Source of the DNA: Gordonia hydrophobica NBRC 16057
GTDB taxonomy: Bacteria > Actinomycetota > Actinomycetes > Mycobacteriales > Mycobacteriaceae
DNA: 64,000 nt
Direction of reading: 5' to 3'
NCBI RefSeq assembly: GCF_001592365.1
Contig: NZ_BCWU01000013.1
Coordinates: 62,001-126,000, forward strand
Shown piece by piece: positions 55,986 through 64,000 of this stretch. Each line of letters opens with the position of its first letter. Position 1 is the stretch's first letter. A program made the position numbers and the translations under genes. The notes beneath the pieces are model-generated. The model saw only the letters and a list, made by a program, of their open reading frames with translations, had not been told where the DNA came from and made no database searches.

Positions 55986-56972
55986 CTATTTCTTGCCCAT
56001 CGCGTCAGCGATCGCCTGATAGTTGTCGCCGTAGCACTGGATGCCTTCACGCAGGTAGAACTGCGGATCGAGGTAGATGATCTGGTTCTTGTCCGCGAAG
56101 GTCGTGCCCTTGAACGCCTCCTGCGCGGCGAAGACCTGCGCAGCAGGCTTGGCCTCCTCGCCGTTCGACGGCTCCACGGCGGCATCGCGATCCATCACGA
56201 TGACCCACTCGGGGTTCGCCTGCGCGATGGCCTCGGGGGTCAGGCCCGAGTTCTGGTGCAGGTCGCCGCCCCCGCCCGCGAAGACGTCCTTGACGTCCAG
56301 CGGATCGGTCAGGGGGCTGATGCGCTTGGCACCGTTGTCGATCTTTCCGCCGCTGACGACGGCGAGGAAGACGCTCTGACCGGTCGCCGCGCCCTTGGCC
56401 GCGTCGAGCTTCGCCTGGAAGTCGTCGACGATCTGCTTGGCCTCGTCCTGCTTGTTGAAGATCTTGCCGAGGATCTCGGTCTGGCGGATCATCGCGGCGA
56501 CGCGGCCGCCCTCGGCGTCGTCGCTCGCAGCGATGTCGATGAACGTGGCGTCGGCCGAGTCGGCGACCTTCTTGAGGTCGTCGTTGTACTTGCTGAAGCG
56601 GTATCCGCCGATGATCAGATCGGGTTCGACGTCCTCGATGACATCGAACCTCGGCTCGTTGTGCGTACCGACGTCCTTGATGTCGTCGTTGTCGGTCCAG
56701 TCCTCGAGCTCGTCGGTCTGGAGCAATTGCTTGGGGATGGCGACCGGGGTGACACCGAACGCCTTGACGGTCTCCGCGGCGGTGTTGTCGAGGACCACGA
56801 CCCGCTCGGGGTTCGTAGTGACCTCCACGTCACCGGTGTTGGTGGCGATGGTGATCTTCTCGCCGGATGCGGACGTCTCATCGTCGGACGTGGTGGAGCA
56901 GGCGGTGAGCGTCAGGCCGGCAGCGAGGATCGCTGCTGCGACGGCACTGCCGCGACGAAAGCGGGACAACAT
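55986..56972 (-). CDS. Siderophore-binding lipoprotein (ABC importer substrate-binding protein)
   Basis: 328 residues. Lipobox GLTLTACSTT with the lipidated Cys25, an Asp/Ser-rich linker, and a class III binding fold of the CeuE/FatB kind: IATNTGDVEVTTNPERVVVL, DNTAAETVKAFGVTPVAIPK, DVIEDVEPDLIIGGYRFSKY and TPEAIAQANPEWVIVMDRDA. First gene of the operon; binds the ferric siderophore outside the membrane. Its promoter overlaps an IdeR-type box (56992-57010), implying repression when iron is plentiful. The siderophore cannot be told from sequence. Confidence 0.92.
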   Translation of the reverse strand: MLSRFRRGSAVAAAILAAGLTLTACSTTSDDETSASGEKITIATNTGDVEVTTNPERVVVLDNTAAETVKAFGVTPVAIPKQLLQTDELEDWTDNDDIKDVGTHNEPRFDVIEDVEPDLIIGGYRFSKYNDDLKKVADSADATFIDIAASDDAEGGRVAAMIRQTEILGKIFNKQDEAKQIVDDFQAKLDAAKGAATGQSVFLAVVSGGKIDNGAKRISPLTDPLDVKDVFAGGGGDLHQNSGLTPEAIAQANPEWVIVMDRDAAVEPSNGEEAKPAAQVFAAQEAFKGTTFADKNQIIYLDPQFYLREGIQCYGDNYQAIADAMGKK

Positions 56973-56991
56973 GAAGTAAGCCTCTCATTAC

Positions 56992-57010
56992 GCAGGTTAG
57001 GCAAACGTAA
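56992..57010 (-). promoter_or_regulatory. IdeR/DtxR iron box of the siderophore operon
   Basis: gcaggttaggcaaacgtaa matches 15 of 19 positions of the DtxR/IdeR consensus, including the whole aggttaggc core. It lies 20-38 nt upstream of the substrate-binding-protein ATG, where bound repressor would block the promoter. Iron repression is inferred. Confidence 0.7.
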
Positions 57011-57069
57011 CAAAGACTATGGTTTTGTCGGTAATCGGGGTCGTGATGACGCGCGAGGTGAGGCGTGTC

Positions 57070-57660
57070 TCAGTCGGCCGCCGCCGGACGCGGCTCCTCG
57101 ACCGGCAGCGACCGGATGACACGGGCCGGATTGCCTGCGGCGAAGACGTGATCGGGGAGGTCGCGAACCACGACACTGCCCGCGCCGACGACGGTGTTGC
57201 GGCCGATCGTGACACCGGGGCAGACGATCACCCCGCCGCCGAACCACACGTTGTCGCCGATCACGATGGGTGCCGCCGACTCCCAGCGCGCGCGTCGTGC
57301 CTGATGATCGTCCATCGGATGCAGCGCGGTGAGCAGCTGGACGCGTGGTCCGATCGAGCAGTCGTCGCCGATGGTGATGGGGGCGCAGTCGAGCAGGATC
57401 GCGTCGTAGTTCAGAAAACTGTTGGCGCCGATGGTCACGTGCACGCCGTAGTCGCACTGGAAACGCGGCATGATCCAACTGCCCTCGCCGATGCCGGCGA
57501 GGAGCTCGCGCAGGATCGCGTTGCGTTCGGCGTCGGCATCGGCCGGCGCCGCGTTGAAACGATCGAGCATCCGCCCGCAGGCCTTGCGCAGTTCCACGAG
57601 CTCCGGGTCGCCGTCGGGATAGAGCTCGCCGGCGAGCATCAGTTCGCGGCTGGTCGGCAC
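57070..57660 (-). CDS. Maltose/galactoside-type O-acetyltransferase (hexapeptide repeat)
   Basis: 196 residues from a GTG at 57660 (start MPTSRELMLAGELYPDGDPE). Maltose-transacetylase N-terminal domain followed by the left-handed beta-helix of LacA/Maa/NodL enzymes: FQCDYGVHVTIGANSFLNYD, CAPITIGDDCSIGPRVQLLT, then catalytic His in TALHPMDDHQARRARWESAA and APIVIGDNVWFGGGVIVCPG. It acetylates a sugar using acetyl-CoA; the sugar is unknown. It ends 97 bp from the siderophore operon start and reads the same way, but the IdeR box separates them. It follows the metallophosphoesterase by 5 bp. Confidence 0.87.
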   Translation of the reverse strand: MPTSRELMLAGELYPDGDPELVELRKACGRMLDRFNAAPADADAERNAILRELLAGIGEGSWIMPRFQCDYGVHVTIGANSFLNYDAILLDCAPITIGDDCSIGPRVQLLTALHPMDDHQARRARWESAAPIVIGDNVWFGGGVIVCPGVTIGRNTVVGAGSVVVRDLPDHVFAAGNPARVIRSLPVEEPRPAAAD

Positions 57661-57665
57661 CCCGT

Positions 57666-58655
57666 TCAGCTCAGCTGCCCCGCCAACTGGGGGAGCGACT
57701 GGTCTTCGCGGCTGTCGTCGCCGCCGTGCGAGACCGGCGTCAGCGTGAGCAACGACGCCTCCGGGCGGCAGGCGAAGCGGGCAGGCGCGTACGGTGACGT
57801 GCCGAGGCCTGCGCTGACGTGCAGCTTCATGGTCGATCCCCAGTTGGAGACGCCCTTCACGCGGGACCGGTCGATATGGCAGTTGGTGACGAGCGCGCCG
57901 TACCCGGGAACGCACAGCTGGCCGCCGTGCGTGTGGCCGGCGAGCACGAGGTCGTAGCCGTCCTCCGCGAACGAGTCCAGCACCCGTGGCTCCGGCGAAT
58001 GGGTGAGCCCCAGCCGCAGTTGCGCGAGCGGGTTCGGCCGTCCCGCGATGGCCTCGTAGCGATCACGCTCGATGTGCGGATCGTCGACGCCCGCCGCGAC
58101 CACGCGCACGTTGCCGACCTCGATCTCGCGGATGGTGTGCGTGGCATCGAGCCAGCCCCGCTCGGTGAACGCGGCGCGCAGGTCCTGCCAGGGCAGCGGC
58201 TGGCCGTGAGTGCGCTTGTGGTTCTTCTTGAAATACTTCAGCGGGTTCTTGGGCTTGGGGCCGAAGTAGTCGTTGGAGCCGAAGACGAACAGGCCCGGAC
58301 GGGCCAGCAGTCCGCCGAGCGACTGCACGACGGCCGGGACGGCGCTCGGGTGGGCCAGGTTGTCGCCGGTGTTGATCACCAGATCCGGTTCCAACCGTTC
58401 CAGCTCGGCGATCCACGCGCGTTTGAGGTGCTGGTTCGGCATCATGTGGATGTCGCTGAGATGTAGCACCCGCAAGGGCGACGACCCCACCTCGAGCACC
58501 GGCAGCGTCGCATGCCGCAGGGTGAAAGCGTTCCGCTCGATCATCGTCGAATAGACGAGGCCCGCAGCGGCCGCTCCGGCGGTACCGGCTGCGACGCGAA
58601 CGAGAGCGGACGAGTCACGCGGGGACGGAAGGCCGAATCCAGGAACCGAAACCAT
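57666..58655 (-). CDS. Metallophosphoesterase (Rv3683-like), membrane-anchored
   Basis: 329 residues. An N-terminal hydrophobic segment (about 18-38) anchors it; the calcineurin-like metal motifs follow: LRVLHLSDIHMMPNQHLKRA (Asp/His), LVINTGDNLAHP (GDN), LFVFGSNDYFGP (GND variant), LGLTHSPEPRVLD (TH) and YDLVLAGHTHGGQL (GHTH). This is the YaeI/YkuE-type phosphoesterase, whose relatives act on lipid or nucleotide phosphates. It lies beside ponA2, exactly as Rv3683 lies beside Rv3682, so a cell-wall related role is plausible. Confidence 0.87.
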   Translation of the reverse strand: MVSVPGFGLPSPRDSSALVRVAAGTAGAAAAGLVYSTMIERNAFTLRHATLPVLEVGSSPLRVLHLSDIHMMPNQHLKRAWIAELERLEPDLVINTGDNLAHPSAVPAVVQSLGGLLARPGLFVFGSNDYFGPKPKNPLKYFKKNHKRTHGQPLPWQDLRAAFTERGWLDATHTIREIEVGNVRVVAAGVDDPHIERDRYEAIAGRPNPLAQLRLGLTHSPEPRVLDSFAEDGYDLVLAGHTHGGQLCVPGYGALVTNCHIDRSRVKGVSNWGSTMKLHVSAGLGTSPYAPARFACRPEASLLTLTPVSHGGDDSREDQSLPQLAGQLS

Positions 58656-58713
58656 GTCCCACAGGGTACGCGTCGCGACCGACTACGGTCCCGTCTCGCC
58701 CGTGCCCGTCGAG

Positions 58714-61176
58714 TCAGTCGCTGGGCACCTCGATCACGACCGGACCGACTCCGGGCACCTCGATCGTCTTCTCGGCCGGTTTGCTGTCGCCCTCGCCGGA
58801 CGACTGGCCGCGACCGTTGCTCACGTACATGGCGATGGTGCTGCCCGGCATGGCGCTGTCCGACGGCGCGGTGAACACCACGGTGCCCTTCGGTCGCGAA
58901 CTGTCGACCTCCAGTTCGTTGACCTTGAACCCCGCCTCCTGCAGTCGTGCTGTGGCCTGGCTTGCCGGCAGCCCGCTGACCTGCGGGATCCGTCCGCGAT
59001 CACTGCCGGCCACGTACTGCGGATCCTTGGGAGGCAGATTCACCGGACCGAACTTCGTGGCGATCGGCAGCATGGCCGAATACCAGGTGCGGGCGGGTTC
59101 CATACCGCCGTACAGATCGCCGTCGTAGCACTGGCGCAGGGGGCTGGTGCAGATGCCGGACGGGTGCGAACCGTCGTTGTAGGTGTAGACCGCGGCGGCC
59201 AGGCGGTTGGTGAAGCCGAGGAAAGCCGACGAGCGGTGCGCCTCGGTGGTGCCGGTCTTGCCCGAGACCGGAAGCGTCCAGCCGACCGAGCCTGCGGCGC
59301 CTGCCGACGTGCCGCCGCCCTTGTCGTCCTCACTCATCGCATTGGCGAGGGTATTCGCCAGTCCGGCGTCGACGACCTGCTCGCACTTCGGCGGGTTGAA
59401 CGCGACGTTCATCATCGCGATCTGACCGTCCTTGGTGCGCACCGGGTTGCCGTACGGGTCGCGCTTGACCTGTTGGATGGACTGGATCGGGTTCGGCGGG
59501 CACCAGACACCACCCGAGGCGAGGGTCGCGGCGACGTTCGAGAGCTCGAGGTCGTTGACCGCGAACGGGCCGAGGGTGAACGAGCCGAAGTTGCCCTTCT
59601 TGATGTACTCGGCGAGGCTCTGCTCGCCGACGCCCGACGTGTTGGGCTGGTTGTACGACCGCAGGCCGAGTCGGACCGCCATGTCGACCGCCGGTTTCAC
59701 GCCGACCTGCTGCAGCAGCTGGACGAAGGTGGTGTTCGGCGAGGTCGCCAGCGCTTGCGTCACCGACGCGGCGGGCGGGTAGGCGCCCGCGTTCTTCACG
59801 CAGTAGGCGTTGACCGGACAGCCGAAGGCGCCGTTACTGTCGCCCATGCCGTACACGGCGACGTTGGACGGGATCGAGAGCACGCTGCCGGTGCCGAGCC
59901 CTTTCTCCATCGCGGCGGCGGTGGTGAACAGCTTGAAGACCGAGCCCGCGCCGTCGCCCACCATCGAGAACGGCTGCGGCTGAACGGTCTCGTTCTTCTT
60001 CGCGTCGAGGCCGTAGTCACGGCTCGACGTCATCGCCAACACGTCGTGCGAGTTCTTGCCCGGCGCAATGATGTTCATGACCGTCGCGATGCCGTCGGTG
60101 TTCGGCGAGTTCTGCCGCTTGGCGGCGCGGACCGCGGTCGCCTGCACCTCGGGGTTGAGCGTGGTGCGGATCAGGTAGCCGCCGCGCATCACCTGTGCGC
60201 GGGGAATCCCGTTGTCCGCCAAGTACTGCAGCACGTAGTCGCAGAAGAAGCCGTCATTGCCCGCCGCGATGCAGCCCTGCGTGGGCGTTCGCGGCGACGG
60301 CAGGACGCCGAGCGGCTTCTTCTTCGCGGCCTCCAACTCGGCCTTGCGGTCGGGGAAGTTGCTGATCATGCTGTCGAGCACCGTGTTTCGCCGCGCGAGG
60401 GTGGCCTGCGGATCGGTGTACGGGTTCAGTCCCGAACTCGACTGCACCATGCCCGCGAGCATCGCCGACTGCTCGACGGTCAGATCTTTGGCGGGGTGCC
60501 CGAAGTAGGTCTGGGCTGCGGCTTCGATTCCGTACGCGTTGTTGCCGAACGGAACCACGTTCAGATAGCGGGTGACGATCTGCTTCTTCGCGTCCTGCTT
60601 GGCGGCCGCCTTGTCGAGCCCCTTCTCGCGCATGGCCTGATCGGTGAGCGTCTGCTCCAGTGTCAATGCCATCCGAACTTCGCGGAGCTTGCGGGCGGGC
60701 GTGGTCTCGACGGCGGCTTCGCGCTCGGCCTCGGTCCGTGCCAGCACCAACAACTGATAGTTCTTGATGTACTGCTGGTCCAGCGTCGACGCGCCCTGCT
60801 GGACCTCGCCCGACGACGAGTTCTTGAGGGCGGCGCGGATTGTGCCCTTCCAGTCGACGCCGTCGTGCTCCAGGAAGCGCCTGTCCTCGATCGAGATGAT
60901 CGCGCGAATCATGTCCTGCGAGATGTCGTTGTACCCGACCTGATAGCGGTACTGATCGAACAGCAGCGCGATGGGCTTGCCGTTCGCGTCGGTCACCGTG
61001 GTGACTTCGGGGAGCGTGCCGCTCAGCAGCTCGGACGACGAGTTCTCCATCGTGGCGGCCGCTCGGTTCGAGAGGACGCCGACGCCAGTGGCGATGGGGA
61101 AGAGCAGTCCGGCCACGAGGACTGCCGCCATCACGATGGCGAGGGCGAGGCCTGCGAGGTTCGAAGTCTTGCGCAC
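58714..61176 (-). CDS. ponA2: Bifunctional penicillin-binding protein PonA2 (transglycosylase/transpeptidase)
   Basis: 820 residues from GTG 61176; reading could continue upstream but the family's N-terminus agrees. One transmembrane helix (about 8-30), a GT51 domain with the catalytic Glu97 in SIEDRRFLEHDGVDWKGT, then ARKLREVRMALTLEQTLTD; a transpeptidase domain with GAGSVFKLFTT (S-x-x-K, about 415), SPNTTF (S-x-N) and VSGKTGTTEAHRS (KTG, about 638). One PASTA domain follows (about 735-790), then an acidic/Gly tail. Polymerises and crosslinks peptidoglycan; M. tuberculosis PonA2 (Rv3682) shares this layout and is tied to stress survival. The 61177-61419 gap to divergent whiB4 carries no gene. 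Confidence 0.95.
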   Translation of the reverse strand: MRKTSNLAGLALAIVMAAVLVAGLLFPIATGVGVLSNRAAATMENSSSELLSGTLPEVTTVTDANGKPIALLFDQYRYQVGYNDISQDMIRAIISIEDRRFLEHDGVDWKGTIRAALKNSSSGEVQQGASTLDQQYIKNYQLLVLARTEAEREAAVETTPARKLREVRMALTLEQTLTDQAMREKGLDKAAAKQDAKKQIVTRYLNVVPFGNNAYGIEAAAQTYFGHPAKDLTVEQSAMLAGMVQSSSGLNPYTDPQATLARRNTVLDSMISNFPDRKAELEAAKKKPLGVLPSPRTPTQGCIAAGNDGFFCDYVLQYLADNGIPRAQVMRGGYLIRTTLNPEVQATAVRAAKRQNSPNTDGIATVMNIIAPGKNSHDVLAMTSSRDYGLDAKKNETVQPQPFSMVGDGAGSVFKLFTTAAAMEKGLGTGSVLSIPSNVAVYGMGDSNGAFGCPVNAYCVKNAGAYPPAASVTQALATSPNTTFVQLLQQVGVKPAVDMAVRLGLRSYNQPNTSGVGEQSLAEYIKKGNFGSFTLGPFAVNDLELSNVAATLASGGVWCPPNPIQSIQQVKRDPYGNPVRTKDGQIAMMNVAFNPPKCEQVVDAGLANTLANAMSEDDKGGGTSAGAAGSVGWTLPVSGKTGTTEAHRSSAFLGFTNRLAAAVYTYNDGSHPSGICTSPLRQCYDGDLYGGMEPARTWYSAMLPIATKFGPVNLPPKDPQYVAGSDRGRIPQVSGLPASQATARLQEAGFKVNELEVDSSRPKGTVVFTAPSDSAMPGSTIAMYVSNGRGQSSGEGDSKPAEKTIEVPGVGPVVIEVPSD

Positions 61177-61419
61177 GACCGTCAGGATACGTGTGATTCC
61201 TGAGCGAGCGGGGAAGCGACCTGCGGCAATGTGGATTTCGGGGTAACGAAGCGGTCGCACGGTATCCCACCGACTTGCGCTGTATGGGGTCCCTCAATAG
61301 ATTGGAGACGTGAGTTACCTAACAAAAGAACTCGATAGTAGGTATGCATCACAGAAAGATCTTATGCATGCGCCGCACCACGGGCATGTCGATGGGTTTG
61401 TGAAAGGCGGGATTTCGTA

Positions 61420-61749
61420 ATGACTCTGGCGCCGTTGTCCACCGTTGATTCAGAAGCTCGACTGGCTTGGGTCGCCCAAGCTCGTTGTCGTGGAGGTGAC
61501 CCGGACGATCTGTTCGTCCGCGGAGCAGCTCAGCGGAAGGCCGCGACAATTTGCAGGCACTGCCCGGTACAACTCGAGTGCGGGGCCGACGCACTCGACA
61601 ATCGGGTCGAGTTCGGTGTCTGGGGCGGAATGACCGAGCGCCAGCGACGCGCGCTCCTCCGTCAACATCCCGAAGTCACCTCGTGGTCTGACTTCTTTGA
61701 AGCACAGCGCCGTCGCCAGCGTCTCGGCGCGGTACGCAACACCAACTGA
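61420..61749 (+). CDS. whiB4: WhiB-family iron-sulfur redox regulator WhiB4
   Basis: 109 residues. Four cysteines (23, 45, 48, 54) ligate the [4Fe-4S] cluster; CPVQLECGADALDNRVEFGVWGGMTERQRR holds the C-x2-C-x5-C pattern and the GVWGG turn (about 66-70), then a basic C-terminal stretch (RRRQRLGAVR). WhiB4 in M. tuberculosis senses oxygen and NO and controls antioxidant genes; Rv3681c is in the same place, divergent from ponA2 and convergent with Rv3680. Ribosome site is weak. Confidence 0.93.
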   Translation: MTLAPLSTVDSEARLAWVAQARCRGGDPDDLFVRGAAQRKAATICRHCPVQLECGADALDNRVEFGVWGGMTERQRRALLRQHPEVTSWSDFFEAQRRRQRLGAVRNTN

Positions 61750-61757
61750 TGACAACG

Positions 61758-61781
61758 CAGGCCCGGCAGATGCCGGGCCTG
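61758..61781. terminator. Terminator between whiB4 and ArsA-like ATPase gene
   Basis: caggcccggca (61758-61768) and tgccgggcctg (61771-61781), perfect 11-bp arms with a 2-nt loop, followed by tttcg. Convergent genes on both sides. Confidence 0.8.
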
Positions 61782-61820
61782 TTTCGTCATCTCTCGGGCG
61801 TGTCGCGCCGGACCGGTGTC

Positions 61821-62927
61821 CTAGCCGCGGCTGACGATCTGTTCGGCGACGGCGCGTAGCGCGACGACGTCGGCCACCTCGAACGGCAGGGCGGGGACGC
61901 CGACGAGCGGCACACTCGGGTGCGACGAGGTGAACCGTTGCAGCAGGTGCACTTCGCGCTTGGCCGTCGCAGCACGTTCCACGTGGACCTGCAGCGCTCC
62001 GCGCGTCAGGTCGTCGTCGACGGTGGCGAGCGCGGTCTCCGCGGCTGCCGCGGACATCGACGTCAGCGTCGGATGCGTCCGGTTGACGATGAGGCCGGTC
62101 AGCGGCATCGAGTCCTTGGCCAGTCGCTCGACGAAGAACGACGCCTCGCGCAGGGCGTCCGCCTCGGGTGCAGCGATCACGACGAACTCGGTTCCGGGCT
62201 GCTTCAACAGTTCGTAGGTGCGGTTGGCGCGTTCCTGGAAGCCACCGAACATCGAGTCCAGCGATTGTACGAAATTGGCGACGTCGCGGAGGATCTCCCC
62301 ACCGATGATCGTCGAGATGCCGCGCATCGCCAGGCTCATCGCCCCGGTCACCATGCGACCGACGCCGCGGCCGCCGCCGACCAGCATCTTCATCAGCCGA
62401 CCGGACAGGAACGAGCCGAGTCGCTGCGGTGCGTCGAGGAAGTCGAGGGCATTCCGGGACGGCGGCGTGTCGACCACGATCAGGTCCCAGCGGTTCTGGT
62501 CCAGGAGTCGACTCAGCTTCTCCATCGCCATGTACTCCTGCGTGCCGGAGAACGACGACGCGACGGTCTGATAGAAGCTGTTGTTCATGATCGACTCGGC
62601 GCGTTCGGGTGTCGAGTGCTCGATCACCATGTCGTCGAAGGTGCGTCGCATGTCGAGCATCATCGCGTCGAGCGTGCCGACGCCGGGTTCGCCGGCCCGC
62701 TCGAGCGGGACCGGCTGCGGCTCGTTGGTCAATTCGGTCATCCCCAGCGACTGCGCCAGCCGCCGTGCGGGGTCGATCGTCAGCACGGCGACGTTGCGTC
62801 CGTTCTCGGCGGCGTGCAACGCCATCGCCGCGGCGGTGGTGGTCTTGCCGACACCGCCCGAACCGCAGCAGACCACCACGCGGGTGGCCGGATCAGCGAG
62901 CACGGATCCCATCTTCAGATCGGGCAT
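61821..62927 (-). CDS. ArsA/Get3-like ATPase, second subunit (Rv3680-like)
   Basis: 368 residues. Deviant Walker [11 protein letters not shown] at 22-31 ([20 protein letters not shown]), lacking the signature lysine of KGGVGKT; switch [22 protein letters not shown]. The [20 protein letters not shown] region and the long [20 protein letters not shown] segment are family-specific. Two ArsA-like proteins in tandem are typical of Mycobacteriales (Rv3679/Rv3680) and are thought to form a heterodimer for a process not yet clearly defined. This is the downstream subunit, 3 bp after the first. Confidence 0.87.
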   Translation of the reverse strand: MPDLKMGSVLADPATRVVVCCGSGGVGKTTTAAAMALHAAENGRNVAVLTIDPARRLAQSLGMTELTNEPQPVPLERAGEPGVGTLDAMMLDMRRTFDDMVIEHSTPERAESIMNNSFYQTVASSFSGTQEYMAMEKLSRLLDQNRWDLIVVDTPPSRNALDFLDAPQRLGSFLSGRLMKMLVGGGRGVGRMVTGAMSLAMRGISTIIGGEILRDVANFVQSLDSMFGGFQERANRTYELLKQPGTEFVVIAAPEADALREASFFVERLAKDSMPLTGLIVNRTHPTLTSMSAAAAETALATVDDDLTRGALQVHVERAATAKREVHLLQRFTSSHPSVPLVGVPALPFEVADVVALRAVAEQIVSRG

Positions 62928-62930
62928 GCC

Positions 62931-63965
62931 TCACGCACCTGCCTTCTTCAGAACGGCGGACAATTCGTAGAGCGCACCGAGATCGACACCGTTCTCGACG
63001 GTGGGCAACTCCACCTGCGCCGTGTCGACCTCATCGAGTTCAGCGCGCGCGATCTGCTGCGCCTGCAGCCGGGACGCGTAGTCGATGGTCTCGGTCAGGA
63101 GGCCGGCGAGATCGTCGTCGGACAGGCGCACGCCGACGTCGGCCAGACTCTTCTCGATGCGAGCCGAGTCGATGTCGCCCTCGGCGATCGCGTCCGACTC
63201 CGCATCCGGAAGGTACGCCGGATTCGCTCGATTGATGATGACGGCGCCGACGTGCAGTCCCTTGTCGCGCAGTTCGGCGACGGCTTCGATCGTCTCCTGC
63301 ACCGGCATCGCTTCGAGGAGCGTGCACAGATGCACCATCGTCTCAGGAGAGTGCAGCAGAGCCGCCACGCCTTCGGACTGGTTGCGGATGGGCCCGCTCT
63401 TGGCGAGGTCGCGCATGGCGGTCGTGACATCAAGGAAGTTGCCGATCCGGCCGGTCGGCGGCGCGTCGACGACGATCGCGTCGTACAGGCGCGCGCCCCG
63501 CTTGTCGGTCGCGATCACCCGCTCCTTGATCTTGCCGGTCACCAGGACGTCCTTGAGCCCGGGAGCGACGGTCGTCACGAAGTCGATGGCACCGACCTTC
63601 TTGATGGCGCGACCGGCGAAACCGAGGTTGTAGAACATGTCGAGGTATTCCAGGAGGGCGAACTCGATCTGCAGGGCCAACGCCCAGACGGTGCCGCCGC
63701 CTTCCATCGCGACGAGCTGCGTGTCGGTGGGCGGAAGCGGCGGGACGTCGAAGAGTCCGGCGATGGCCTGCCGTTCCTCGCACTCGACGAGCAGGACCTT
63801 CTTGCCTGCTGAGGCGAGGGTCAGCGCCAGGGCCGCCGCCACCGTCGTCTTCCCGGTTCCACCCTTGCCGGACACGAAATGCAATCGTGCATCGCGTGCT
63901 TCGGCGGGCCACGCCCCCGGGCCGTTCTTCAGAACTTCGTTGACCACGTCGATCACCTTATCCAC
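62931..63965 (-). CDS. ArsA/Get3-like ATPase, first subunit (Rv3679-like)
   Basis: 344 residues, complete in the window. Full deviant Walker A GKGGTGKTT at 33-41 (RLHFVSGKGGTGKTTVAAAL) with the signature lysine; switch-II-type segment YDAIVVDAPPTGRIGNFLDV; a long central helix pair LEYLDMFYNLGFAGRAIKKV followed by VTTVAPGLKDVLVTGKIKER. Compared with the paired subunit it keeps all catalytic lysines, so ATP hydrolysis may be driven mainly by this one. First gene of its operon; the upstream 35 bp belong to its promoter region. Confidence 0.87.
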   Translation of the reverse strand: MDKVIDVVNEVLKNGPGAWPAEARDARLHFVSGKGGTGKTTVAAALALTLASAGKKVLLVECEERQAIAGLFDVPPLPPTDTQLVAMEGGGTVWALALQIEFALLEYLDMFYNLGFAGRAIKKVGAIDFVTTVAPGLKDVLVTGKIKERVIATDKRGARLYDAIVVDAPPTGRIGNFLDVTTAMRDLAKSGPIRNQSEGVAALLHSPETMVHLCTLLEAMPVQETIEAVAELRDKGLHVGAVIINRANPAYLPDAESDAIAEGDIDSARIEKSLADVGVRLSDDDLAGLLTETIDYASRLQAQQIARAELDEVDTAQVELPTVENGVDLGALYELSAVLKKAGA

Positions 63966-64000
63966 CGTGTCTCCTGCGCCCGAAGATAACCGATAAGGTT

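Noticed and set aside
58654-61203. 849-codon forward-strand open frame
   Set aside because: It lies opposite ponA2, which has complete GT51, transpeptidase and PASTA motifs; the forward text is Arg/Gly/Val-rich and without motifs.

Overview
The window is high-GC actinobacterial DNA and most resembles Gordonia or a close relative in the Mycobacteriales. The reasons are a gene order shared with Mycobacterium tuberculosis, WhiB and PonA2-type proteins, a GatD/MurT pair, membrane mannosyltransferases, DtxR/IdeR-type iron boxes and many GTG/TTG starts. The genus is an inference; no 16S gene is present.

Two blocks can be aligned from memory to M. tuberculosis. Block A (about 7.2-44.3 kb) runs tRNA-Ser, SRP RNA, aspartate aminotransferase (Rv3722c-like), dnaX, methyltransferase/FAD-oxidoreductase pair (Rv3720/Rv3719-like), SRPBCC protein (Rv3718c-like), ybaB, recR, gatD/murT, leuA, ask and asd. 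Block B (57.7-64.0 kb) runs metallophosphoesterase, ponA2, whiB4 and two ArsA-like ATPases (Rv3683 to Rv3679-like). Accessory genes are inserted between conserved ones: an mhpC-mhpA-mhpB aromatic meta-cleavage cluster with its MarR regulator and MFS importer (16.7-22.5 kb), and a run of MFS pumps, MarR, isochorismatase-like, esterase, WYL-regulator and DUF559-like genes (28.4-35.5 kb).

1-7 kb holds a partial VOC protein, a secreted HtaA-like protein with an iron-box-like half site, an AI-2E-type permease, a frameshifted Imm5-like gene, pyruvate oxidase, an acyltransferase and an AlkD-like protein. 37.6-43 kb holds an MFS pump with Cache-domain and GntR genes, a PIG-V-like glycosyltransferase, then ask-asd. 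44.5-52 kb holds a secretory lipase, secreted and membrane proteins of unknown role, Ohr, and a tight trio ending in a DUF2252 protein, followed by tRNA-Pro.

52.05-53.15 kb is a gene desert bracketed by a direct repeat of about 63 bp. It contains a decayed reverse-strand gene that can be read through one in-frame stop and one frameshift. 53.1-57.0 kb is a complete siderophore ABC importer behind a good IdeR-type box.

Most pathway logic is conventional: lysine/threonine/leucine biosynthesis, cell-wall amidation and polymerisation, iron uptake and 3-hydroxyphenylpropionate breakdown. The less ordinary material is in the non-coding layer: a leucine leader peptide, two copies of one MarR operator, a 44-bp perfect palindrome swallowing a start codon, two identical 42-bp hairpins flanking a shortened DUF559-like gene, repeated tRNA-Ser 3' ends, and the decayed region after tRNA-Pro.
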